Shown piece by piece: positions 21,358 to 34,479 of a stretch of 64,000 nt of DNA. The position numbers and the translations under genes were made by a program. The first letter of the stretch is position 1; the number at the start of each line of letters is the position of its first letter. The stretch covers positions 75,542,052-75,606,051 of the forward strand of contig CM048591.1 in the NCBI GenBank assembly GCA_026413225.1, given 5' to 3'. Origin of the DNA: Otis tarda. Taxonomy: Eukaryota > Chordata > Aves > Otidiformes > Otididae. The notes under the pieces were generated by a model. It was not told where the DNA came from. It saw only the letters and a list, made by a program, of their open reading frames with translations, and did no database searches.

Positions 21358-23755
21358 ATCATAGAACACTAGGATAGTTTGGGTTGGAAGGGAACTTTAA
21401 AGGTCATCTAGTCCAACCACCTTGCAGTGAACAGGAACAACTTCAACTAGATGGGGTTGCTTACAGCACAGTCCAGCCTGATAGTGAATTTTCCCATGGA
21501 TGAGCCATCTATTATCTCTCTGGGCAACCAGTTCCACTGTTTCACCATCTTCATCATACAAAATTTCTTCCTTATATCTAGTCTGAATCTACTTTCTTTT
21601 AGTTTAAAACCATTACTTCTTTCCTATCATTACAGGCCCTCCTAGAACGTCTGTCCCCTCTTTAAATATTTAAAGGCCACTATAAGGTCTACCAAGAGCC
21701 TTCTTTTCTCCAGATTGAACAAACAAAACTCTCTCAGTTTTTCTTCATAGGAGAGGTGCTCCAGCCCTCTGATCATTTTTGTGGCCATCCTCTGGATCCA
21801 TTCCAGCAGGTCCATGTCCTTCTTATCTTGGGGGCTCCAGAGCCAGATGCAGTACTCCAGATGGAGTCTCATGAGAGCAGCATAGAGGGGCAGAATCACC
21901 TGCCTCAACCCACTAGTCATGCTTCTTTTGAGGAAGCCTAGGATGCAGTTTGCTTTCTGGGCTACAAGCATACATTGTCGGCTCATGTTCAGCTTTTCAT
22001 CCACCAAGTCCTTCTTGGTAGAGCTGCTCTCAATCACTTCATCTCCCAGCCTGTATTGATACTGGGGTTTGCCCTGACCCATGTGCAGGATCTTACACTT
22101 GACCTTGTTGAACCTCATGAGGGTTGCACTGGTCCACTTCTCAAGCATTTCCAGGCCCCTCTGAATTTCATCCCATCCCTCAGGCATGTCAGCTGCAGCA
22201 CTCAGCTTGGTGTAATCTACAAACTTGCTGAGAGTGTACTCAGTCCCACTGTCCATGTTGTTGATGAAGATATTAAACAGTACTGATCCCAATACAGACC
22301 CCTGAGGGACATCACTCCTCACCAACCTCTATCTGGACATTGAGTCATTGACCGCTACCCTCTGGATGCAATCATCTAACCAATTCCTCATCCATCAAAC
22401 AGTATCCATCAGATCCATATCTCTCCAATTTAGAGAGGAGGATGTTGTGGGGAATGGTGTCAAGGGCCTTACAGAAGTCTACATAGGTGACATCCATAAC
22501 TCTTCCCTTGTCCACTGATGTAGTCACTTCATCACAGAAGGACATTATATTGGTCAGGCAAGAGTTGCCCTTATTGATGCCATGCTGGCTGTCTCAAGTT
22601 GCCTTGCTATCCTCCATGTGCCTTAGCATAGCTGCTGGGAGGATCTGTTCTATCATCTTCCCCAGCATAGAAGTGAGGCTGACAGGTCAGTAGTTCCCAG
22701 AGTCCTCCTTTCTGTCCTTTTTAAAAATGAGTGCAGTGTTTTCTTTCTTCCAGTCTTTAAGGACCTCACCACCTCACCCGACTTTTCAAATACAATGGGA
22801 AGTGGCTTGGCAACTGCATTAACCAATTCCCTTAGGACTCTGGGATGCATCTGGTCAGGTCCCATAGACTTGGTCAGATGTTGAAGTTTTTCAGGTGGTC
22901 ATGAACCTGATCTTTTCTTACAATGGGAGAGACTTCGTTCCCCAAGTCCCTGCTTTGTGATCCATCCGCTTGAAAGGTGTGGGAAGAGAGATTTTCAGTG
23001 AAGACAGAGGAAAAAACTTTTGGGTACCTTAGCCTTCTCCTCATCTGTTGTTACCAGTTTGCCAGTTCATGTTCATCAAAGGGAGTACACTTTCTTTGAC
23101 CTTCCTTTTCTGGCTGACATACCTATAGAAGCCTTTCTTATTACTCTTTGCATCCCTTGCCAAGTTCATCTCCAACCATGCCTTGGCATTCCTAACCCCA
23201 TCCCTACAGAACCGAGCAACATCCCTGTACTCTTCCCAGGATACCTGTCCCTACTTCCACTGCCTGTGCATTTCCTTCTTACTCTTTAGTTTGACTAGCA
23301 GGTCTTGACTCATCCATGCCAGACTCTTGCTGTCCTCTGATTTCTTACACCTGGAGATAGAGAGCTCCTGTGCTCTTTCTTGGCATCCTTAAAGATCTGC
23401 CAGCTCTGTTCTGGTCCCTTGTCCCTGAGGGCAGTTCCCCAGGGCATTCCATCAATTAACTCCTTGAACAGTTGGAATTTTGCTTTCCTAAAATTCAGGG
23501 TCCTGACTTTACCCTTCACCCATCCCTCAGGACTGCTAATTCCACCAGTGCCTGATCATTGCAGACCAGGATGCTTCAAATCTTGATGTCACTGAGTAGC
23601 TCATTTGCATTTGTGACCAACAAGTCCAGTAACTTACCTCCTCAGTAGGGTTGTCTATTACCTAGCTTAACAAGTTATCCTTAATGCAGTCCAGAAGTCT
23701 CTTGGATTGTCTACTGTGTCTACTCTGCATGAATATTCTTGCTGATACATTGCAT
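21358..23755 (-). mobile_element. Long CR1 LINE, endonuclease C-terminus through RT to 3' end
   Basis: This 2.4 kb copy on the minus strand keeps successive CR1 ORF2 parts. Near 23600-23700 is the endonuclease end (RLLDCIKDNLL, LLDLLVTNANELLSD). The linker follows at about 23100-23330 ([37 protein letters not shown]). The RT start is near 22860 ([10 protein letters not shown]), and a 227-codon frame at 22325-21642 carries DVPQGSVLGSVLFNIFINNM, LNMSRQCMLVAQKAN and MIRGLEHLSYEEKLREF. The 3' end at 21358-21420 has the usual TTGGGTTGGAAGGGAAC signature. The catalytic motif normally read as FADDTKL is FVDYTKL here, so both the Ala and the second Asp are lost. Many frame breaks occur. Intact CR1 ORF2 is about 900-1000 codons; this copy lacks most of the endonuclease. 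Confidence 0.96.
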
Positions 23756-26700
23756 GGCCTACAGTTTTGTTTAAGGCAGGATAAATTAAGTACAGTTCAT
23801 TTTTACATACTACAGTTAATGCAGAGAGAGCAGAGTAAGAAAGGATTAGAAGTAAATGTACTGACTTTTTAGTGTGGGCAAGCCTAAATGAGATAGCATC
23901 TAATTCTACCTGTCTTCAAAGTTACTTGAGTTGAATACAGCCAGCTCAGGTGCTTTTATAAATCATGATAGTTTTAACTGCCTTAGCATGCCTGTATATC
24001 ACATTGTAGCTTAAACAATCTGAGTTACCTACTACTTACTTTTAGATAATTAAAGAATTTAACACTTACAGAGTCAGATTCTGAAAACCTAGCTATTTTT
24101 AATTAAAAGCATTGAGATTGTCCCAAGAAGTTGCACTTTGCTTAGAAACAGATTTTTCCACAATTTCCATTTCAGCAAAAGTGACTAGTTGCTTTCTAAA
24201 AGATTTTCCTTGTCAAAACGTTTTGTAGCACTGAAGGATTATTTGCATAAGTTTTTTTTCTATAAATCTGTATATTTCAGCTTACTAAAATACATAGATA
24301 TTCAAGGGCTCAGGAGTGTTACTTATACTGATAGATATATCTCTGTTTTATCTTCACTTAGCAAGGAAGAACTTGAGTTATACATTTTTTATGAGATAAA
24401 AAAATGTTATGTCCCTCAGTGACCATCTCTGAAATAAGAGCTTATTAGCCGGGACCATGGTTGAAAATGCGCAAAGAAACCACAAGCATTAAAGGATAAG
24501 GCGAATGTACTTCCTAAAGACACAATGCTCTTTGGGAAGGGTGTTCATTAGTCAAAAGCATTAAAGGAAAGCTTTACCTGTAACACACAAACACGGTGGG
24601 CTTATTTTTGTTTCTAGTATCCATGAGCTTTGATCTGAATTGTTCCCCAAATAATTTGTTGTCAATTAACTGCACCAAGGAGGGACTAAAGGGTCAGAGA
24701 AGAATTTTGAGGAAAAAGGAACGATCAGAAGCAAACCCTTCAGAAATCAATGAGCTTTGACAATAATAGTAAGTTCTTCCACACATCTGACTTCAGTATA
24801 TGCATATATTTCCAGATCAGAGCAACAAAGCAGAAGAACTGAAATGCATGGACTGGTAGCATGCAAAAAGTGTATGCTCTAACATAGAAAAAGAATCAAA
24901 ACAGTACTTACTTCTTGATAATATTAACTTTCCCTCCTGCTCTACTTTGGATCAGCAATGTAGTGGGCTGGTGAGAGAAGACTACGTACACAGTAAACTA
25001 GGTTCCCTCCTTAATTTTCTACTGAAGTTGTAGGTAAAGACCATCACAACCCAGAACTGTGGGAATAGGTAATTTTGTCATCTGTGAAAACAGCAAGACA
25101 CAGAGACAGTCAAATACAAAGGCATCTATAGCTAGATGATATTAATGACCCTAGGCATAGACTTAACAATGGCATTACTAGCTCTCTGCAGATGTTTTTA
25201 TTAACAAGTAGCTTAAAATCTAAAGCTTCATTTTCAACTTCTCACGATTTATATTTTGATCAATAAAGCATGGTAGATCTGGTATGACTGTTGCTATTGT
25301 GCTACAGTCAGGACTTGAGGGTCATGGTTACTCCACGCAGAGAATCATTAGTGTACAAACTCCCCAAACATCTTGTCTGTACCATCTAAGAGTGCAGCAT
25401 GAGTAAGGAAGGATTCCTGAAAGAAGGGAGGGTTAAGGACAGAGAAATTACTTGTCAGTTCTGAACTTTGAACACAATTTAGCTTCTGGCCATGACAGCT
25501 GAGAACTGTATTTTGGAGACTAGAACTTCTATTGTAGTCCTCCCCATTGTGCTCTGGATGAGTCTGGCTATCTGTCAGGAAAAACACAGAAAAGAAATTA
25601 ATCATCTGCTGACAGTCCTTGTAGCTGTGCTCATCAGATGTATATTTGTGAAAGAGTTCAAAAGAAATGTTTCATAGTTACCAGACAATATGCTTTGAGT
25701 CAGGAAATTGAGTAATATGTCAATGACCGTCCAGGAACACTGGCCAAAGCAAAAAAGTTCATGTCCTGCTAGCAGAGTTCGTGAATGTATCAGTGGATGT
25801 TCTTTAGTTTATCAGTGCCCAAAATCAACAATCAGAGGAAAAAGTGGCTAACTGTCCATGGATGAACAATCTCCAGATAACTGGCTCTTGCCTTATAGAA
25901 GCATAGAAGGATAATGATAAATGGAAAGGTGAGTTAAGAAGAATTACTTAGACGCACTAAAGTACCAATATAAACTCAGAAGTTGTCTATTACTTTTAGT
26001 GAAATATTTGAATGTACAGCAGGATAGCAGAGGACATTCTCAAATGAATGCCTTTGCTAGAAAGCCTCAGGAAAAATGCAGATATTCAGCTCTTGTTCAT
26101 TCTCCTTCCCAGGTTCTGTAACATACTATGAAGTTTAATCTTCTGAGTTTAATAGCAGAGATACTCAATCACAGCTTCTCAAATTTGGTCCCTATTCTAT
26201 TCTAGAGGTCTAAAGAATGATACTTGTTTTATTAATCACATAGCCATTCGAGTATTTACATTTTTAACTGTGACATTTTGCTTAGGCTCCTCATGGCGGT
26301 TCATGGCTTTTAGAAACTGTGAATAATCTGACTTTGCACTTTTTCCAAGGAGTATGGTAAGGTTAAGAAGCACACAACTCAGGCCAGCTCTGCTCCTTTA
26401 TCTGACCTAAGAGTGCCTCTTAGAGGGATTACAAGAGTGTTAAACATGATATTGGGGGATTACAATAGGATAATTGAAAACTGCAGTAACACGTGAATCC
26501 AAATTTGTATTTTCTTCACAGAAACCTATCATCTGACCTTCAGAACAGTGGTGCTGTGGAGGTTGTGGTTCTTTAACAAACAAATGAACAATCCTACAGA
26601 AAGTCTAAGATAAAAGGAGGGAAATCTTGTGGGCTAAATAAAAGCAAGAATTTTCTAATGGATGTCTGTATAACAGATCGATATATCTCACTCTCCCTGC

Positions 26701-29700
26701 TGTTATTGACCCAAACTACTTTCCCATAGCAAGAAAGAATCCTCCTACCCTTTATCTCCCAGAAGCTTTTCTATATTTTGAAACTGAAAATAGAAGAAAA
26801 CAGTTTGATGGTACTTTATCAAAGCACACGAGTGAAAAAATGCTATCTGGAAATCTGCCCATACCTGAAAAGTAACCTGCAGTTGCAAATTTCAATGTGT
26901 TCTGAGATTACTTTACTCATCTATACTAACCAGTGATCGAACTATTGTATTTTATATCACAATAAATCAGTTGCAAAGTAAAGACACAGTGGAGTCATAC
27001 ACAATGCAACAGCAAACAACATCATAAAATTTGTATATGCTGCAGCAGTTGTTTTATCTTCTAGTCTATCAGCTACCGTTTACCTTAATTCTGGTTTAAC
27101 TCTCAAGAAGACTTCCTGTGAAATAAGAATACAGACCTACTTCAACTTGGAAAAAGCATTAATTATACAAGGGTTATAAAGAAAGTGCAGAGGCTTTTCA
27201 TTAACAATCCTATGGGTTTTTTTTCTATATTCAGTAATTTCTCTGCTTTATTATAAATGCAAAAAGTAGAAAATGCAAAACCAGAAATTGACTTCTTAAC
27301 TTCTTATTGTAATTAAAAAAAAAAAAAGCTGTTTGAAATATGTAATTAAATTAATGTAAATTGCATGGTCAATAGAAAGGTGGTAAAGAGCATCATAGTG
27401 GGACTGTCCCTTGGTAATGTATATGAGCCTATCATGTTTAGAAAGTTTAGAAAAATGCACTAATACATAAATAATAACAAATTTTAAAGGTTAAAATGAG
27501 TCTCTAAATCCTTAAAGGACTATATATTCTAGTGTTTTGTGTTTTTTTTTCTTGTCCTAAAAGCTCCCAGCTGTGGATAACATAAAGTATTTTCTAGGTA
27601 AAAAATCATTATTACCGAATGTGTTTTGAGCTCCTACAAATATGAAGTGGGTTGATAAATAATAGCTGACATAATCTTTAATGAGTATGTTTTAAGGAGG
27701 ATTTCATGGTTGTGGGAAGTGGAATGTGTCCCCTGTTTCTGATAACTATGTAATTGTAAATGCAACTTTCCTTTGTTTTTCAATTATATAGTAATGTTTC
27801 TCCTATGAAAACACATTATGGAGGGAAGATTCAAATTCTGGATGGACAATAATTTTTAATTGTTAAAGTCAGTGAGTTACATGTCACAAAATAGAAGGGA
27901 CATCTTCCTCAACATGTGGCTCAAATGTTGATATCTGTATCTGTGCAGTTTGCTACTACAAGGACTACAAATCAAAATCACCTCCACATTCCAAGAAGAC
28001 CTTTGACTTATTGCATCACAGATATATATATATATGTTGTAAATCTGACAAATGTAATTCCCTGTTTAAAGAAAACATTAAGGAAAGAAAATAAATCACT
28101 GTTTTAAACACAGCCTTTGAAATGAGAGTTGAATTCACAAATGCTATAGTTCTACTTCTGCTAATGAAGTGGGGATGCACTTTAGAAGAATTTGGAATAT
28201 ATAATTTAAATAGAAAATGCTACTTTCTGGTTAGATGTAAACAAACATTCATTACCCCTGATGAAGGAAGCGGAGACATTACTCAATTACTCTATTGCTA
28301 AAGAATGGGAAATATTACGTATCTGTACTGAGACTAACAATTCCATATTTTCTTGTTCTGTTAAGTATTCTTCAATCTCACATGGGAACAAAGGCTATTT
28401 TTTAGTCATTGCACATCCTGCTGGCTGTGATGCCAGCCAGCATAGGAATAGCCCCAGCTTCAAATTCCTTTTCATTTTGTATAGAAGTAATCTTTCCTCC
28501 CAAACGATGCTAAAGCAGACAAAACAAAAGTCCTTGTTTGTGAGCACAGTATCTTGCTGAAAAAATGTGGTTTTGCCAAGCATATCTAGTATTTCATTAA
28601 CTCCAAATACCTTTCTACAATAACACATATATTTGAGTACATACATATATTTAGTTATATAATATGTAAGGTCATATTTAGCCAGGTAAATTACAGTTCT
28701 CTCAGAAATCAAGTTTTTGTTTTTTTTTTTTTTCTGGCAAAATTAGCTTTTTCAAAATCCTGGAAAACTCACAATTTTCTCAAGGGCTTGAATTATTTTG
28801 ATTTTAATAGGAATTAAATACACAAAATGACATTTCATACCGTTAAATCACATAGATGAGATCACACAGCTTTTTGTAATTTCAAGAGTCAAAACAGAAT
28901 CTCAGACACAAGAAAGAAAATGTCACTGTTTACAACTACTTTCCTTGTGTTTTCTAACTCATCCTGATGATGCTATTATTTGAATATTTATAGTAATTTC
29001 TTATTTGAACTTTTAATTTTTTTCAAATTTCCACAACTGAAACTTGTGTTAGTGGTACAAACAAGAACATGAACGTGAATGGAAATTCAAGAACATGTCT
29101 ATAAAGTATAAACAAAAAAATCCTTGTGACAAACAGTGGCCAAATCATGTATCATGTTAAAAAAAAAAATTAACTAAGATGCTTTTGTACAGATGTTAAC
29201 TGGTTTTTGCTGTCTTTCTTTTAACATTTCAGACTGATATTTGTTGGTTCTTTGTAGCCAAATAAACTGAACATGTAACATTTTCAAGTGTTCTCATGCA
29301 GTCTTCTCCATCTGGTCTTCATTTTTGTATCTCTAATTGTTTAGAGTTGCTAAAACTGTTGCAGCTTTTCAATGCATTGCCCTTGTGATTCACATTGAGT
29401 ATCCAAGCTCTAGAATTTTCCATGTAATTGGATCACCATTGCACCAGAATATTTTTCTGTGTCTCTGCAACCCAAGTTATTCTGAATTTAAGTGTAATAA
29501 AGATTAGAAACTCACTCTGAGTATCCTGTAGCACAGGATGACTTGTGCCCCTGGTATAAATAAATAATTAATGAAAACAGCAAAGTCTCTTCAAATTCCC
29601 ACTGTTTCGTTCAAAAGCTTAGATAATTTCATCTTCTTTGGCAGTGTGTCCATGTGAGTTTAGTAAGAGTGACTGCTTAGTAACTTAGTACAACATCAGA

Positions 29701-32700
29701 GTGTTCTTTGATGTGTAGTTAGACTGGATGCATGCAGACTCTATGATGGTTTTTTGACAAGCAGCAATGAGTCCCCTTACATATTTTCAGTACACAGTAA
29801 CCAAAGCTTGTCTGTGTCAGATATTTATCATTATAGAATATAATACACTTTGTACGCATACTTTTATTACAATCTGTGCAACAATACTTGTTGACAAACA
29901 TTCACCCGCACTTCTTTTAATAATATTTTTTAGAGGAAGACACGTTGTATTTTCAGACTTGTCTGTAAGGACCCACTCCATCAAACTGCATAAATGTGTT
30001 TATTTGTGAGAGTCTAAAAAAATTCAGTGATTTCTGGCATTCTTAGCACAAATTGCTGAAGGATTTTGCCTAGCCTGGATACAAGAGGATTAGTTATTAA
30101 CCTTCTCACTGCACTGACCAGTCAACAAAAGCCTTAATAACTTAGCCAGCTCCATATCTCAAAGCTTGTCTAAATGTTTGTGTATTTTTTTTTTGCCAAT
30201 GAAATTACTACAGTAAAGTAAGCAATGTGTTGCCTGTTGTTACATAAAGTACTTTTCCTACATTTAAAAAGCTCAAGTAACACACGGTTTAGCAGTGTCT
30301 GTGAAAGAGTATTACAAGTGCAAAAAACTTCCCACAATTCTTTGCCAGAAAACCCCTTTGTAACCTTCTGTATCAAAATTCTCCGCTGTCTTTCAGATAT
30401 TCTTACTACCACTTTAATAGTTTTTCCAGCAATCTTCATAGAAGGAAGTTTGTAAATTCATCTGTTGCTCACCTTCGTGAAAGCTAACCCTGGACTAAAA
30501 TACCAGCCCATATTAGATATCCAGAGAGTAGAAAGGTTTAGGCTGAAAGCAAAATGAGTTCTGTAGCAGCTTGGGCTGTCCAATCAAGAAAAAAAAAGAA
30601 AAAAATACATGCAGATGCTAATCACTCCTGATTCCAATGAAAGGCCAGCAAAAGGGCTACCAGACTTTTTAATTAAGTAAATCAATTTCTGTTTATTAAG
30701 AAGATTATTTGAAATGTTACTTCAAAATGATGTGCTGTGGAGGATTTTCTCAAGGAATGGAAAGGATGCCCATTCAGTTGCAGCTTGATTAGAAGTGGAA
30801 AATCTGGAGAAGCTGTTATGAAGAAGCAATCACCAAAAATCACTTGCACAGGGTGGACAGACATGGGATTTTGAGTAGGGAAACCAAGGTGTTGGGTTTC
30901 TTCTAGAAGCGGGCTTTTCTTGTACGTGAGTGATCCAAAAGAAAATACTTTTGAATAGTCAACATCCACTCAGACCAGTATACTAACTTTTTTTTTTTTT
31001 TTAATGCCAGAAATACTGGAATTCTACTGACATTTCTTACATTTATCTCTTTCAGCTAAATACTTGACAGAACAAGACAGATACCAAAATCATATATTCC
31101 ACAGAGTCTCTTCTAAGGTACAGTAATCACACTTTGAAAACTAATACTCTTTCAAAAGTATAGTGTAAAGTAGAGGTATCACACGAGGATTTAACTCAGA
31201 ATCAGTTTCCCTATGGCAATACAAAGTTTGGCCTAAACTACAAAACTGACCTCAGACAAAAACACTCAGGAACTGAGATTTGATAGAGCACATCATAAAA
31301 GTAATTGCACACCTGCAGATGTACATCTTAGCCTTTTACAGTGTGAACTGGACATGAAGCATCCTTGTTATTAGATAAGATTCCGGAAGAATATCTGGTA
31401 AGAAAAGATCACTTGTACATAAGTTACTGTCTGTGTAACTGCTTTCTGCAAATTCTTCCTGCCTGGGTGACTGTGTCTTTTGTCTTAAGTGTCAATCAAA
31501 ATGCACAACTGGGTCAGAAGTCTACAAATGTGTTCTTGCTTTGACATAACGGTAGACTGCACTGAAAGTGTTTTCCACCAGCAAGAGCACAAATTGCTGC
31601 AAAACTGCCCTGGATCCCTTAGTGGGCAAAGTCCATATGGTCACTGAGCACGTCACTATCTCTTCTGCCCTTCTGTCAAGCAGGCAGATAGCATGGGATG
31701 AGCAGTTGTCCTGAACACTGCTACAGTTCCCATGAGCCACTACAATGTCTGGATATATTATTTCCTTTGTTCTGTACAAATTCAATAAGTTATAAGTGAT
31801 GTAGCAGTAAACAGAACGTATGAATAATAATTCTTTCAATTATTTTGATTCACCTAGTTTCTTTCTGTGTCAGGCTCATCTGTGTGCTGGCATAATAATA
31901 TTGATGTGCTAGTACCAGTAAAACTAAGCAGGAGTTTGAAGACAAATTTTATTAACTGTATGGATTTTTGAACCATATCCAGAAAACAGTGCATTTTTTC
32001 ACCTTATTAAATAACAGAGGAAAAAATGGATTTTCAGTAATCTTCCCTGATAGTTGTTTTTTAAAAGTGAAAGGCATTAGGTACCAAAAGCATAAAAAAA
32101 CTGTCTTCTTTGGAGCTATGGAAACCTACACAATCTGAAAATCTGAAAGAGACATTATCTGTGCAAAGAAAGTTCTTATGCCTCTGAATAAATTAACCTG
32201 CAAAATGATTCTTTAGATTGTGCAGCAAGCCTCAATAACTATTATTACTAGAAATCTCATTCTTCTTAATACAATCATTTGAAACTAGTGTACAATATAT
32301 CCAATTTATCTTTTAAAAATTTCTAGGTACGTGAAGTACCAGTGAGATATTTGTGTTTGCCATACATTCCATTCACATTTCTGGACTTGCAGAAAGGATG
32401 GGTAGAAATATTGGTGTATTTATCAGAAAGTGCATTAACAGAACCAGGTTACTAATTAATGAATAAAACATCCTGAATTTATTTTATTTTCATATTAGAG
32501 GGGAGGAGACAGAAGGAAAGATTACCTTTCATACATCTCAATAAGTTAGTAGCAAGTTTTTAAAAATAAATTTTGCTGCTCAAGGCTTTTTGTGAAAATT
32601 TAAATTGACATACTAGCCTATTTTGAATATTACAATAATGTGTACTCTTAAAAATTGGAAAAAAATCTACCCAGTAAGCATGCTAACCAGTATAAATTTA

Positions 32701-33370
32701 TTTCCAAATAGATGTGTCAAGCATTTTTTTAGAGAAGCTGAAAAACTTACACAGTACACTAAAAATTTATTTCACAAATTAACATTACCAAAATGAATAA
32801 TTAACTTTATTTTCAGTTTGGAAAAGAAGTCATAGGAATTTTAGGAAAATCATTAGTTATGTTTCATCAATGTAACCAGATAGTCTCTTCCTTTTCCTTG
32901 AGATACTATCTTCCTATAGCATTACCCAGCATGGTGGTGGGGCAGGGTAGTGAGCTAAGAGGGCTGAAGATTAGGGAAGTGATCAGCATGGTAGCACTGA
33001 GGGTATGGATAAGGAAACGAAGCCAAGAAAGAGAGAGAAAGCATATGAGATTTTATGGGTGGCCAGCAGTGATTTCAGCTAGAAAATGACATGTGTATTA
33101 CGGGCGCAGGGTGGAAAGTGCTTGAAGAAACTTGTTAAAATTTTGGCAGCATATCATAGCAGAAACCACTGACTCATGGGCTGTGCACCTTAAGTCACAG
33201 TAATCATTGTGTGCTTTATGCTGGTACCATAGCCTATTCTAGGTAAGATATCTTTTTACCTTCATGAACTCTCTGTCAGCTCAGTGAAAGGAATGAAGCT
33301 TCTAACGGAAATGTTTGGATTTTTTATTCTTTATTTTATTATTATTATTTCTCCCTGTAACAGTCAGTAA
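23756..33370. other. Long AT-rich single-copy stretch, no gene seen
   Basis: Nearly 10 kb without a recognised gene or repeat family apart from short A/T runs, a TA dinucleotide tract (28021-28036), a 9-bp perfect hairpin (28419-28442) and a direct repeat of 13 bases at 24483 and 24556. Open frames are 60-105 codons and look like chance. Such long repeat-poor AT-rich stretches are typical of gene deserts or giant introns in bird genomes. Confidence 0.55.
28021..28036 (+). repeat. Short TA dinucleotide tract
   Basis: ATATATATATATATA following ACAG. Too short to be notable beyond possible length variation. Confidence 0.8.
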
Positions 33371-33377
33371 GAAGAAA

Positions 33378-34474
33378 TGTTGTAGTTCAGCCCCAATCGA
33401 GAACAGATTGCACAGTCTCTCTCGCACTCTTCCCACCCTCCGAGAGAAAAGGGAGAGATAATATAAAAAAAAACTGTTCGAGGTTTGAGATAAGGACAGG
33501 AAGAAATCCTTAAAGTCACCGTTACAGGCAAAACAGACTCGACTTGCGGAAAAACTATTCATTTATTACTAAAACTAGCGGGATAATGAGACAGAGAACA
33601 AGATAACCTTCTCCCAGCCCTCCCTCTTCCCAGGCTTAACATTATCTCTACTACCTTCTCCTGCCCTGAGCAGGGGGAAGAGGGAATGGGGGTTACAGTC
33701 AGTCCATCAAATGTTGTTTTACGCCACTGCTTCATCGTTGGGGGAAGAACTCCTCATATTCCTCCCCTGCTCCTTTGTGGGGTACCTCCCACGGGCCACA
33801 GTCCTTTCTGAAACTGGTCCGGCGTGGGTCATCTCTTCCACGGGGTGCAGTCCCTCTAGAACGGCTGCCCCAGCAGGCCCTCCATGGGCCACAGCCTCCT
33901 TCAGGCATTTGCCTGCCCCGAAATGAGGTCCTCCACAGGCTGCAGTGAATCTCTGCTACTCCATGGGCCTCACTGGGCTGCAGGGGGACAACCTTCCACC
34001 ATGGTCATCACCACAGCCTGCAGGGGAATTCTGGCCAGGAGCCACCTTACTCCTCCCCCTCCTTCTTTATTGACCTTGGTGTCTGCAGCTGTTCCTCTCA
34101 CAACAAAAATTCTTCACAACAGGCAGGCAGACGCCTCTCAGGATCTTTTCATACCTCATCTCCTCTCCACTTCTTGCAGCCGGGCTGGGCCGAGTCAGGC
34201 CCAGTCGGCCGCCCGGCGGGAGGCCAGAGGGTGAGGCCTGCAAAGGCTCACGCCTCCCCCTCTCTGCCCCTGCTCAGCTTCTTCACGTAATCTCTTCTTT
34301 TTTTTTTTCTGTTTTCCCCGTCTTAAATACATTATTACAGAGACATTATCAGGGAACATTCTGCTACCAATTGGCTCAGCCCGGCTGAGTCCACTGAACA
34401 AAGGGGAGCAACTTCTAGCTGTTTCCTACAGAAGCTGCCACCTTAGGCCCCTCCTCACTAAACAAAACAAAACA
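33378..34474 (-). mobile_element. Long ERVL-like solo LTR, minus orientation
   Basis: A fossil LTR of about 1.1 kb that looks whole. The left edge is TGTTGTAGTTCAGCCCC at 33378 (minus-strand end GCTGAACTACAACA). The right edge is best placed at CA 34473-34474, because AGAAA then follows and AGAAA also precedes the left edge (33373-33377), giving a candidate 5-bp target duplication. The right-hand copy sits in A-rich sequence, so this could be chance. Inside are GATAATATAAAAA, AGGTTTGAGATAAGGACAGG, a CCCCCATTCCCTCTTCCCCC block (minus), tandem CTGCAGCCC/GGAGCAG modules, a GC-rich segment near 34190-34260, and ATGTATTTAAG near 34330. It shares blocks with the LTRs at 1074, 16597, 19150 and 50815. 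No internal region remains. Confidence 0.82.
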
Positions 34475-34479
34475 AGAAA

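Noticed and set aside
21642-22325. 227-codon minus frame as a host gene
   Set aside because: CR1 reverse transcriptase with a damaged catalytic motif.
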